Positions 16,516 through 28,200 of a stretch of 64,000 nt of DNA are shown one piece after another. Made by a program: the position numbers and the translations under genes. The notes beneath the pieces are model-generated. The model was not told the DNA's origin. It worked only from the letters and a program-made list of their open reading frames with translations, and made no database searches. Each line of letters begins with the position of its first letter. The first letter of the stretch is position 1. The DNA is taken from contig CBDCTC010000005.1 in NCBI GenBank assembly GCA_965222125.1, positions 1 through 64,000 on the forward strand, read 5' to 3'. The stretch is from CAZENU01 sp965222125. GTDB lineage: Bacteria; Chloroflexota; Dehalococcoidia; Lucifugimonadales; CAZENU01.

Positions 16516-18391
16516 CCCAGATTCCCCACCTAGATAAGAGGAAGACCTCGTTGGAGCCCGACGCGATGCGGGCTAAGATGGTTGTTGAGCAAACGAACCG
16601 ATCACCAACGAGGTGCATCTATTATGAAGCAAGGCTTACTGGCATTCCAGTACGAGCAGGAGAAGGGCTCGACAGGTATGACGGGACTGTCCGGGCTGAT
16701 GACGTACCTGGAGTTGATGCAAGCAGCGGGTTTGAGGTCGTCGGTGGAACGCCACGTGAGACTGCGGGAGTGTGGTCAGGGCTGGACGGACAGCCAGATA
16801 ATCACGTCGCTGATACTGCTGAACTTGGCAGGCGGTGAGTCGGTGATGGACCTGGAGGTTCTGGAGAAGGACGCAGGTTTGTGCAGGGTACTTCGCCATG
16901 CCGAGACCTGGGGGATGGGTAGTAGGGAGCGCAGGGCGCTGAAGGCGAGATGGCGAGTCGAGCGTCTTCGGAGCGTGCCGTCGGAGTCTGCGGTGTTCCG
17001 GTATCTGGAGAGGTTCCATGACGCGGGCGAGGAGGCGATGCGGGAAGCTCACAGAGCATTCATACCTGCTCCCAATGGAGCTATGGAGGGTCTGGGGAAG
17101 GTGAACGCCGACCTGGCGGGCTTCGTGCAGAGCCGTTCGCCTCAGACCGAGGCCACTCTGGACATGGACGCCTGTCTGGTGGAGACACACAAGCAGGAGG
17201 CGCTCCACAGCTACAAGAGGTACAGGGCCTACCAGCCGCTGACCACCTACTGGGCAGAGGCCGACCAGATTGTGCACTCGGAGTTTCGAGACGGCAACGT
17301 ACCTGCGGGCCATCAGCAGTTACGAGTGTTGATTGAAGGGCTGGGCCGTCTGCCTGCGGGGGTGGAGAAGGTGATGCTGAGGTCGGATACGGCGGGGTAC
17401 CAGCGGGAGTTGCTGCGGTACTGCGCGGAGGGTAGAGACGAGCGGTTCGGGGTGATTGAGTTCGCGGTTGGGGTCGACGTGACGACGGAGTTCCGCCGTG
17501 CGGTGTCAGAGGTCGCCGAGCAAGACTGGCAAACGCTGTACCGCAAGGTTGGGGAGCATCGTGTGGACACGGGTCAGCAGTGGGCTGATGTGAACTTCGT
17601 GCCCAACTGGATAGGGCACTCCAAAAACAGCCCTGAGTATCGGTTCATAGCTACCAGGGAGCGGTTGATCGAACAGCCTCTGCCGGGGATGGAGGGGCAG
17701 ATGGAGCTTCCGTTCCCCGCGATGGAGCTGTCCAACAGAGGCTGGTACAAGGTCTTCGGAGTGGTGACCAACCGGAGCATTGCGGGAGATGAGTTGATCT
17801 GGTGGTCGAGGCAGAGATGTGGCAAGGGCGAGGAGGTCCACGGCGTCCTCAAGAGTGACCTTGCCGGGGGCAGGCTTCCGTCGGGGCTGTTCGGAGCCAA
17901 CGCAGCATGGTGGGCCATATCGGTGCTGGCCTTCAACTTGAACTCTGCCATGAAGCGGCTGGTGTTGGGCGGACAGTGGGTGGGCAAGCGTCTGAAGGCG
18001 GTGCGCTTCGCCCTGATCGCCCTACCGGGCCGTGTGGTGCGTCACGCCAGGAGGTTGATCATCCGTCTGGCCCGTGGCCATCCCTCATACGAGTTGCTGC
18101 TCAGGGCGCGGCAGAGGATATTGGCGCTGGCTGCCGAGCCGTATCGGGCATAGGCGACCCTGCCTGGAGCATCGGTTTGTAGGCGACTCTGCCGAGTTGC
18201 CAGGCCGGGCCATGCCTTCTTCGGCCTGACAACAGCCACAATTGGCAGCGAACCGCTGCCGATACCCTCAAAGACGGCACCCGAGACCCTGTCCGATGCC
18301 GATCATGTCATGCGTCACCCCAAGTCGACATCCGGACACCCCCTGAAAGCACACCAAGCAGCTCCCAACAATGTCAGGTGGGGGATTTGGG
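16516..18391 (+). mobile_element. IS1380-family element, tandem copy 2
   Basis: 1876 bp, identical length and ends to copy 1. Flanked by CACC at 16512-16515 and 18392-18395, the 4-bp target duplication expected of this family. The copies differ by scattered single bases. Confidence 0.9.
16624..18153 (+). CDS. IS1380-family transposase (copy 2)
   Basis: 509 residues, with the same DDE landmarks as copy 1 (LDMDACLVETHK, LRSDTAGYQ, DELIWWSRQR). Uninterrupted, so potentially active. Substitutions relative to copy 1 are few and mostly conservative (AIAVLAF/AISVLAF near the C-terminus; LLSARQ/LLRARQ). Confidence 0.93.
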   Translation: MKQGLLAFQYEQEKGSTGMTGLSGLMTYLELMQAAGLRSSVERHVRLRECGQGWTDSQIITSLILLNLAGGESVMDLEVLEKDAGLCRVLRHAETWGMGSRERRALKARWRVERLRSVPSESAVFRYLERFHDAGEEAMREAHRAFIPAPNGAMEGLGKVNADLAGFVQSRSPQTEATLDMDACLVETHKQEALHSYKRYRAYQPLTTYWAEADQIVHSEFRDGNVPAGHQQLRVLIEGLGRLPAGVEKVMLRSDTAGYQRELLRYCAEGRDERFGVIEFAVGVDVTTEFRRAVSEVAEQDWQTLYRKVGEHRVDTGQQWADVNFVPNWIGHSKNSPEYRFIATRERLIEQPLPGMEGQMELPFPAMELSNRGWYKVFGVVTNRSIAGDELIWWSRQRCGKGEEVHGVLKSDLAGGRLPSGLFGANAAWWAISVLAFNLNSAMKRLVLGGQWVGKRLKAVRFALIALPGRVVRHARRLIIRLARGHPSYELLLRARQRILALAAEPYRA

Positions 18392-18471
18392 CACCCTTGT
18401 CCAATTGCCCAACATCACCCCCACGCTGTAGAATAAACATGGAGCAGAACGCCCTTGAAGGGAGCGCGCGA

Positions 18472-18789
18472 GTGACGCACGCAAAGACACCGGCGCACAC
18501 GTCCGGCCTCGGAGCGGCCGGGCGCCCGCGCCGTCCTGGGCCCGAGACGACCCGTCTGGGCAAGGAGATATACGAGCGGGACATCAGGGCACAGGTGGAG
18601 GCAGACCACGTTGGAGAGGTCGTCGCCATAGACGTGGACAGCGGTAGCTGGTCCATCGGCGACAGCGTGATTGCCGCGACGGATCGCCTGCAGGCGCAGC
18701 GGCCGGACGCCAACGACATCTGGTTGGAGCGAGTCGGGTTCCGGGCGCTATACAGCTTTGGCGGTGGGTCACTGCGGAGGACCGAGTGA
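18472..18789 (+). CDS. Partner protein of AF_0612-type protease
   Basis: 105 residues. The N-terminal third is basic and Pro-rich. The rest (RLGKEIYERDIRAQVEADHV, VVAIDVDSGSWSIGDSVIAA, WLERVGFRALYSFGGGSLRR) matches small proteins that, in cyanobacteria and Chloroflexota as I recall them, are encoded directly before a clan AA aspartic protease. GTG 18472 is preferred because AAGGGA lies at 18458-18463; an in-frame ATG at 18439 has no site. The TGA overlaps the next ATG-side sequence (18786-18789), so the two are co-translated. The pairing resembles a toxin-antitoxin layout, but no activity is known to me. Confidence 0.65.
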   Translation: MTHAKTPAHTSGLGAAGRPRRPGPETTRLGKEIYERDIRAQVEADHVGEVVAIDVDSGSWSIGDSVIAATDRLQAQRPDANDIWLERVGFRALYSFGGGSLRRTE

Positions 18790-19157
18790 TCGAAGGGGTG
18801 GTCAACGCCGCCTACGAAGCCGTCGTGACACTTCCCCTGCGAGGTCCCGATGGACGGTCTCGGGAGGTCGACGCTGTGGTTGACACCGGCTACAACGGCT
18901 TCCTGACCCTGCCCTCATCGGTAGTGGCGGAACTGGGGCTGCCCTACCGGGGCCACAGCGAGGCGATTCTGGCCGACGGCAGCGTGGCAGAGTTCGACGT
19001 TTACGGCGTCACGGTGTCTTGGGACGGCAGTGCCAGAAACGTCTCAGTTAACGTAGCCGATAGCGCCCCCCTCGTGGGTATGCTGCTGCTCGACAGACAC
19101 AACCTGAACATCGACGTTGAGGATGGTGGCCGCGTCGTCATACAGGCGCTGGAGTGA
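18786..19157 (+). CDS. Clan AA aspartic protease, AF_0612/TIGR03698-like
   Basis: 123 residues. DAVVDTGYNGFLTLPSSVVA carries the DTG catalytic motif (about 33-35) in the DTGxxGFLTLP form of this subfamily; EAILADGSVAEFDVY is the flap region and PLVGMLLLDRHNL the conserved Gly-containing strand. No signal peptide, so cytoplasmic and probably a dimer. It overlaps its partner by 4 nt and lies 126 bp before the giant surface protein. A protease also stands just before the related gene stump at 14364, suggesting a functional link between the proteases and the giant protein, but this is inference. Confidence 0.85.
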   Translation: MIEGVVNAAYEAVVTLPLRGPDGRSREVDAVVDTGYNGFLTLPSSVVAELGLPYRGHSEAILADGSVAEFDVYGVTVSWDGSARNVSVNVADSAPLVGMLLLDRHNLNIDVEDGGRVVIQALE

Positions 19158-19283
19158 GCTAACCTAATGGATAGGCGAGTTTGGCGAGCCATGATGTTGC
19201 AACGAGTGCAAAGTAATGACGTTTATCGGAGAATGTGATATTGTTATCATCGCTTGGTTCTGAACCTGAAAGGTGCCACAACA

Positions 19284-22200
19284 ATGAAACTCGCCCAACT
19301 CTTGGCCAAGCCTGCCGTTAGCGCGCTGCTGCGCCGGCGGCGTTTTTCTACCCCCCCCCCCCCCCCCCCCCCCCCATTTTTGCGGGCGGGAAGCTCTGGC
19401 TGGCCGATGAGCGTGGCGGCAGGCGGCCTCGCCCGGTTCGGACTCATCGCGCTCCTGGCCCTGGCCCTAGCGCTGGGAGGGCTGCTCCTCTCCTCGGCTA
19501 GCCCCGTCTGGGCGCAGGCGGTCGACTACGATACGGACGACAACGGGCTGATCGAGGTTTCCACCCTGGCCCAGTTGAACGCCATCCGCTGGGACCTGAA
19601 CGGCGATGGGACGGCTGACGCTGGGGCGAACCAAGCCACCAACCAGGCCAGCTACGCGGCGGCCTTCTCCAACGCCGCCGTGGGCATGGGCTGCGCCGTC
19701 ACCTGCATCGGCTACGAGTTGGACGCGGACCTGGACTTTGATGAGAACGGCGATGGCCAGATGACCGCCGCCGGCGACCCCACCTACTGGGACGGCAGCG
19801 CGGGCTGGAATCCCATTGGCCATGCGGGGAGCCCCTTCTCTGCCGGTACGATCTTCGAAGGCAACGGCCACACCATTTCCCACCTGTTCATCAACCGGCA
19901 AAGTACGGACAGCGTGGGGCTATTCAGAGGCCTCAAAGGCACGGTCCGCAACCTGGCCCTGGAGGACGTCTACGTGGCCGGCCAGGACACGGTCGGCGCG
20001 CTGGTGGGGCTCAATGAGGGCGCGGTCTATTGGAGCTACGTCACCGGCGAGGTGGCCGGCCGGGACATGGTCGGCGGGCTGGTGGGGGATAACGGCTGGA
20101 GGGACGGCAAGAGCAAGAATAACGGCCATATTGGAGGCAGTTACTCCCTCGCCACCGTTCGCGGTAGTAACGAGCATGTTGGCGGGCTGACCGGCCGCAA
20201 CAACGAGGGCAGCGTCATCATCGCCTCCTACGCCCGAGGCGTGGTCACGGGCAATGATGCGGTCGGCGGGCTGGTCGGCACTTCCTACCGGAGCGAAATC
20301 CGATACAGCTACGCCGTCGCCACGATGAGCAGAGGCAGGAGGCACCACCCCCTCCAGGGCCGCTCGGCGCGCGATACGGTGATCGGTAGCTACGGCGACG
20401 AGAGCGTCTTCGGTATGGCCGTCACCCGCGATGGCCAGACCACCGCGGCTCTCCAGGGGACCACCAGCGCCACGGGCATCTACATTGACTGGCAGCCCCT
20501 CGACGTGGACGGCGACGGCACGCTCGAGGCTCCCTGGGACTTCGGGACGAACAGCGAGTACCCGGCGCTGAAGGTGGACTGGAACGGAGACAACACGCCC
20601 ACGGCCGCCGAGTTCGGCGCCCAGCCCCGCACGTTGGTGGACTACGACAGCGACGATGACGGCCTGATCGAGGTCACGACCCTGGCGCAGTTGAGAGTCA
20701 TCCGCTGGGATGGGAGCGGCGACGGCGCACCGCATCCAGCCAGGGCCACACCCTACGCGCTGGCCTTCCCCCACGCGAAGGCGGGCATCATGGGCTGCCC
20801 CACCACCACTGCCGACGCCGACGACAACGACTGCACCGGCTACGAGCTAGAGGCGAATCTGGACTTTGATGAGAACGGCGATGGCCAGATGACCGCCGCC
20901 GGCGACCCCACGTACTGGAACGGCGGCGCCGGCTGGGACCCCATCAATTTGTACGGGGCCGTCTTCGAGGGCAACGGCCACACCATCTCCAACCTGTTCA
21001 TCAACCGGCCGACAGAAGACACGGGGGTCGGCCTGTTCGAGGGAGTGCACAATGAGGGGGTCATCCGCAACCTGGGTCTGGTGGACGCAGATTCCACAGG
21101 TGGGTCAGCGGTGGGGACGCTGGCCGGCTATTTGAGAGGGACGGTGAAGCTCAGCTACGCGACTGGTCGCGTCCACGCCCACGGGAGGTACGTGGGGGGA
21201 TTGGTCGGTGTACAGGATACGCCCGGCCTGGTCAGCCAGACGTACGCCGCCGTCAGCGTATCCGCCAGTATGGTCATTGTAAGGGACAATAGCGGGGTGC
21301 TGATTAGCGGGCGGGACGTGGGCGGGCTGGTCGGTCGAGCGATGGGAAGGGTAGAAGCCAGCTACGCGACCGGCAGCGTCTCCGGCCGGGCTGTCGTGGG
21401 CGGGCTGGTGGGCTGGCTCACAGGCGGAACCGTGGAGGCCAGCTACTCCAGGGGCCGGGTGGAAGGCTCGCAAAATAGTGGCGGGCTGGTCGGGTGGCGG
21501 CGCGGCAGCACGACAGTCACCGACAGCTACTGGGACACCACCACCAGCGGGATGGCCACCAGCGTCGGCGGCGGCGTGGGCAAGACCACCAGCGACTTGC
21601 AGTCGCCCACGCAGACCAACGGCTACGCGGGCATCTATGCCACCTGGAACCTGGACCTGGACGGCGACACCAACAGCGACGACGATCCGTGGGACTTCGG
21701 CACGGCCAGCCAGTACCCGGCGCTGAAGGCGGACTTCAACCGCGACAGCGTCAAATCAGCCGTGGACGGCGACTTCGGGCGTCAGCCCCGCTCCGCGCCG
21801 GCGGTGGCCAATGGGGCTCCGACGTTCGGGGTTGTCGGGCCGTACACGCCTGATGAGAACCAGACTGCGGTGGGGACGATTCCGGTGGCGACGGACCCGG
21901 ACGCAGGCGCCACGCTGACCTACGAGATGATGATGGGCGCAGGCGACGGCGACCACGCCCTGTTCACCTTCGTCCCGGGCACGAGGGTTCTCACCTTCAA
22001 GACTGCCCCGAACTTCGAGAATCCTCCGTTGTCGAAGACGACCTACACGGTCAAGATCCGGGTGCGGGACAGCTTGAACGCCGGGGGCACGGCGGACACT
22101 GGGTGGGACGACACCGTCACGGTGACGATCAACCTGCAGAACGTGAACGAAGCTCCGGCGTTCGGGGTTGTCGGGCCGTACACGCCTGATGAGAACCAGA

Positions 22201-25200
22201 CTGCGGTGGGGACGATTCCGGTGGCGACGGACCCGGACGCAGGCGCCACGCTGACCTACCAGATGATGGAGGGCGCAGGCGACGGCGACCACGCCCTGTT
22301 CACCTTCGTCCCGGGCACGAGGGTTCTCACCTTCAAGACTGCCCCGAACTTCGAGAATCCTCCGTTGTCGAAGACGACCTACACGGTCAAGATCCGGGTG
22401 CGGGACAGCTTGAACGCCGGGGGCACGGCGGACACTGGGTGGGACGACACCGTCACGGTGACGATCAACCTGCAGAACGTGAACGAAGCTCCGGCGTTCG
22501 GGGTTGTCGGGCCGTACACGCCTGATGAGAACCAGACTGCGGTGGGGACGATTCCGGTGGCGACGGACCCGGACGCAGGCGCCACGCTGACCTACCAGAT
22601 GATGGAGGGCGCAGGCGACGGCGACCACGCCCTGTTCACCTTCGTCCCGGGCACGAGGGTTCTCACCTTCAAGACTGCCCCGAACTTCGAGAATCCTCCG
22701 TTGTCGAAGACGACCTACACGGTCAAGATCCGGGTGCGGGACAGCTTGAACGCCGGGGGCACGGCGGACACTGGGTGGGACGACACCGTCACGGTGACGA
22801 TCAACCTGCAGAACGTGAACGAAGCTCCGGCGTTCGGGGTTGTCGGGCCGTACACGCCTGATGAGAACCAGACTGCGGTGGGGACGATTCCGGTGGCGAC
22901 GGACCCGGACGCAGGCGCCACGCTGACCTACCAGATGATGGAGGGCGCAGGCGACGGCGACCACGCCCTGTTCACCTTCGTCCCGGGCACGAGGGTTCTC
23001 ACCTTCAAGGCTGCCCCGAACTACGAGGCGACTCCGACGAAGACGACCTACACGGTCAAGATCCGGGTGCGGGACAGCTTGAACGCCGGGGGCACGGCGG
23101 ACACTGGGTGGGACGACACCGTCACGGTGACGATCAACCTGCAGAACGTGAACGAAGCGCCGGCGTTCGGGGTTGTCGGGCCGTACACGCCTGATGAGAA
23201 CCAGACTGCGGTGGGGACGATTCCGCAGGCGACGGACCCGGAGAACGACTCGCTGACCTACGAGATGATGTCGGGCGCAGGCGACGGCGACCACGCCCTG
23301 TTCACCTTCGTCCCGGGCACGAGGGTTCTCACCTTCAAGACTGCCCCGAACTTCGAGAATCCTCCGTTGTCGAAGACGACCTACACGGTCAAGATCCGGG
23401 TGCGGGACAGCTTGAACGCCGGGGGCACGGCGGACACTGGGTGGGACGACACCGTCACGGTGACGATCAACCTGCAGAACGTGAACGAAGCTCCGGCGTT
23501 CGGGGTTGTCGGGCCGTACACGCCTGATGAGAACCAGACTGCGGTGGGGACGATTCCGGTGGCGACGGACCCGGACGCAGGCGCCACGCTGACCTACCAG
23601 ATGATGGAGGGCGCAGGCGACGGCGACCACGCCCTGTTCACCTTCGTCCCGGGCACGAGGGTTCTCACCTTCAAGACTGCCCCGAACTTCGAGAATCCTC
23701 CGTTGTCGAAGACGACCTACACGGTCAAGATCCGGGTGCGGGACAGCTTGAACGCCGGGGGCACGGCGGACACTGGGTGGGACGACACCGTCACGGTGAC
23801 GATCAACCTGCAGAACGTGAACGAAGCTCCGGCGTTCGGGGTTGTCGGGCCGTACACGCCTGATGAGAACCAGACTGCGGTGGGGACGATTCCGGTGGCG
23901 ACGGACCCGGACGCAGGCGCCACGCTGACCTACCAGATGATGGAGGGCGCAGGCGACGGCGACCACGCCCTGTTCACCTTCGTCCCGGGCACGAGGGTTC
24001 TCACCTTCAAGACTGCCCCGAACTTCGAGAATCCTCCGTTGTCGAAGACGACCTACACGGTCAAGATCCGGGTGCGGGACAGCTTGAACGCCGGGGGCAC
24101 GGCGGACACTGGGTGGGACGACACCGTCACGGTGACGATCAACCTGCAGAACGTGAACGAAGCTCCGGCGTTCGGGGTTGTCGGGCCGTACACGCCTGAT
24201 GAGAACCAGACTGCGGTGGGGACGATTCCGGTGGCGACGGACCCGGACGCAGGCGCCACGCTGACCTACCAGATGCTCACCACTACCGGCGACCACGCCC
24301 TTTTCACCTTCAACGCCACCACGAGGGCGCTCACCTTCAACGATGCCCCGAACTTCGAGGCGAAAGACAGCTACACGGTCAGCATTCAGGTGCGGGACAG
24401 CTTGAACGCCGGGGGCACGGCGGACACTGGGTGGGACGACACCGTCACGGTGACGATCAACCTGCAGGACGTGAACGAGGAGCCAGAGTTCATGTCGGCC
24501 GCCACCACGGACGTGGATGGAAACCTGGTGCCGGCGGCGCCCATCGCCACGGACACGCGGAGCTTCCGCGAGGATGCGGCGGCGGACGCGGCCATCGGCG
24601 CCCCCGTCGCGGCCACGGACCCCGACACCGAAGTCGACCCCCTGGACACACTGACCTACGCCTTGGCCGCCTCCGGGGACCATGCGTCCTTCGCCATCGA
24701 CACCGCCACCGGGCAGCTGAAGACCAAGGCGGGAGTAACCTACGACTACGAGGCGAAGGACACCTACACGGTCACGGTGACCGTGCATGACGGCAAGAAC
24801 GCCGCCGCCGCCGTGGACGCCACCGTGGACGACACCATCACCGTTACCATCAACGTCACGGACGCGCTCGAGCGGTGGACCCCGCCCACCGGTCTGAACA
24901 TCGACGTGGTAACGCTGGCCAACAGGATCAGGGTCATCTGGACGGCGCCCGCGGCGGCGGATAACACGGGCAAACCGGCCCTCACCGGCTACAAAGTGGA
25001 GTGGCGGCAGAAGCGCACCGCCTCCGCCGCCTGGGCGCCGGACTGGGTCGACTTCCCGCGCACGGGCCTCGGCGTGATGAACGATATCACCACGTACACT
25101 GTTACTGCTGCCGATGGCACGACCACAACGTATACCGTTGCCACGGGCGGCGGGCGCATCAATGAGGTGCGGGTGTGCTCCCTGAACACGGACGGGGCGA

Positions 25201-28200
25201 AGAGCACGGACTCGCCGAAGGCGGAACAGTGCGGCAGCTGGAACGGCAACGCCCTGCCGGCCTTCACGGAAGGCACAAAGGCGTCGCGCAGCGTGGCGGA
25301 GAACACCCCCGCCAATACCAACATCGGCAATCCCATCGCGGCCGCGGACTCCGACGCAGGGGACACCCTGGTCTACTCGATGACCCAAGGGACACACAGC
25401 GCGAAGTTCACGATAGACACCGCCACCGGCCAGCTGAAGACCAAGGACCCGCTGGACCACGAGACGGCGGGCTCCTACGATGTCTATGTGAAGGTGAACG
25501 ACGGAAACAACGGCATAGACGGAATCATGGTGACGATCACGGTCACCGACGTAAACGAGCCGCCGGCGTTCGACGACGGGGCCGGCCCCACAACCCGGAG
25601 CGTGAGCGAAGGCGCGGCGGCCGGGGACGCCATCGGCGACCCGGTCGAGGCGACAGACCCGGACACCAAGGCCGACCCCCTGGACACGCTGACCTACGCG
25701 CTGGACACCACCACCGGCGACCACGCTAACTTCGAGATCGATACGGGCACGGGCCAGCTGAAGGTCAAGGACGCCCTGGACTACGAGACGAAATCCAGCT
25801 ACACCGTCACCGTGCAGGTGCGGGACAGCCTGAGCGCTGCGGGCGTGGCGGACACGGTTTGGGACGACACGATCGTGGTCAACATCTCGGTCGGCGACGT
25901 GAACGAGGCGCCGGTGTTCACCGCCGGGGCGGGCCCGCTCAACCGCAGCGTGGCAGAGAACGCGGGCGCCAACGCCAACGTGGGCCTTCCCGTCCCGGCC
26001 ACGGACGTGGACGACGGAGACTCGGTCACCTTATCGCTGAGCGGCACGGGCGCGAACCTCTTCAGCATCTCCTCCACCGGACAGATCAAGGCTAAAGCCT
26101 CCCTGGACTACGAAACGGCGGTCTCCTACGCGATCACCGTCACGGCCACCGACACCAGCAGCGCGACGGACACGATCCTGGTGAACATCAGTGTCACCGA
26201 CGTGGACGAGCCGCCGACCGCCCCAACGGGCGTCGCGGCCGGTGGGATAGCCAACGGGCTGCGGGTCACCTGGACGGCGCCGGTAATGACGAACAAGCCG
26301 ACCCTCGACGGCTACGACGTGGAGTACAGCCTGCGCACCAGCGCCGACGGCGTTAATCCCGTTACGTGGGGCCCCGCGGCCACGAGCGCCATCGGGGTCG
26401 TGAAAGCCTACGAGATAACCGGCCTCACCCCGGACTCGACCTACCGGGTGCGGGTGCGGGCCGAGAACGGCGAGGGCAAGGGCACCTGGTCGTCGTACGT
26501 CAACGGCGTGCCCAACGAGCCGCCCCTCATCAACGCGGCCCCGTCCTTCAGCGACGGCGCCAGCACGACGCGCAGTGTGGCGGAGAACACCGCAGCCGGG
26601 ACCGCCATCGGCAATCCCCTGACGGCCACGGACGCGGACGCCGGGGACACGCTGGTGTACGCCATCGACGCCACCACCGGCGACCACGCCCACTTCGCCA
26701 TCGACTCGGCAACCGGTCAGTTGAAGGCCAAGGGCGCGCTGGACTACGAGAGCGGCACCATCAGCTACTCGATCACGGTGACCGTCTCCGACGGCAACGG
26801 CGGGACGGACAGCATCGACGTGACCATCACCGTCACCAACGTGAACGAGAAGCCGGCCTTCCCCGCCGGCGCCCAGACGCTCACGCCGAACGAGAACCAG
26901 ACCGCCGCGGGGACCGTCACGGCCGCCACCGACCCGGAGGGCGACACGCTGACCTACCGGATGCTTCCCGACACCGGCGACGACGACTCCTTCAACTTCA
27001 ACGCGGGCACGAGGACGCTCACCTTCAAGACTGCCCCGGACTTCGAGGCGAAGGACACCTACACGGTCAGCATCCAGGTGAAGGACAGCAAGAACGCCGC
27101 GGGCACGGCGTCCCTGACCTGGGACGCCACGGTCGTGGTGACCGTCGACGTCCAGGACGTGAGCGAGCGGCCGTCGGCGCCCACCGGTCTCGGGGTACTC
27201 GCGGCGGCCAACGGGCTGCGGGTCTCGTGGACGGCGCCGGACATGACGGGCAAGCCGCCCGTCACCGGCTACAAGCTGCACTACAGCCGGCGCGATTTCG
27301 CCGCGGGCCCCGGCCAGTGGGGGAATTGGGTGGACCACGCCCACGCCGGGACCGGGACCTCGACCACGATAACCGGCCTCACCGCCGGCGATACCTACCG
27401 GGTGCAGGTGCGGGCCGCCAACGACGACGGCGACGGTTCCTGGACGTCGCCTGACACCGGCGTGCCCACCGCGCCGCCCGTCAGCAATGCCGTCCCGGTC
27501 TTCACCGACGGCGCCAGCACGACGCGCAGCGTGGCGGAGAACACCGCAGCCGGGACCAACATCGGGTTGCCCATAGCAGCCACCGACGCGGACGCTGGGG
27601 ACACGCTCGTTTACGCCATCGACGCCACCACCGGCGACCACGGCCACTTCGCCATCGACTGGGCCTCCGGTCAGTTGAAGACCAAGAGCGCCCTGGACTA
27701 TGAGAGCAATAACCGCTACACCGTCGTCGTGACCGTCTCCGACGGGAACGGGGGGACGGACAGCATCACCGTGACCATCGACGTCACCGACGTCGCGAAC
27801 GAGACGCCGGGAGTGGTCCCGCCGCCTGCCAACCGCGCGCCGTCCTTCGACGAGGGGGCCAGCGCGGGCCGCAGCGTGGCGGAGAACACGCCGGCGGGCA
27901 GGAACATCGGCCTGCCCCTAGCGGCCACGGACCCCGACAGCGACCCGCTGACCTACGCGCTGGGCGGAACGGACTCCGGCCACTTCGCCCTCGCCGGCAA
28001 CCAGCTCCGGACCAGCGGCGCCCTGGACTACGAGGGTGTCAAGAACTCCTACTTGGTGACCGTGACCGTGAGCGACGGCCGCGGCGGGACGGACACCATC
28101 GCCGTGACCATCACCGTCACCAACGTGGACGACACGCCGACGGTCACGCCGACGCCGGTGGCGCCCACCGGGACCCTGGCCTTCGACAAGGTGGGCGTCG

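Noticed and set aside
21825..24488. CRISPR-like regular repeats
   Set aside because: Repeat unit is 336 bp with no spacers and lies inside one coding frame encoding cadherin domains.
21756..25724. 1322-codon open frame on the minus strand
   Set aside because: It is antisense to the tandem cadherin repeats; its length follows from the repeat identity and GC-rich codon bias. The protein has no sensible sequence and no ribosome binding site, while the plus-strand frame is clearly a protein.
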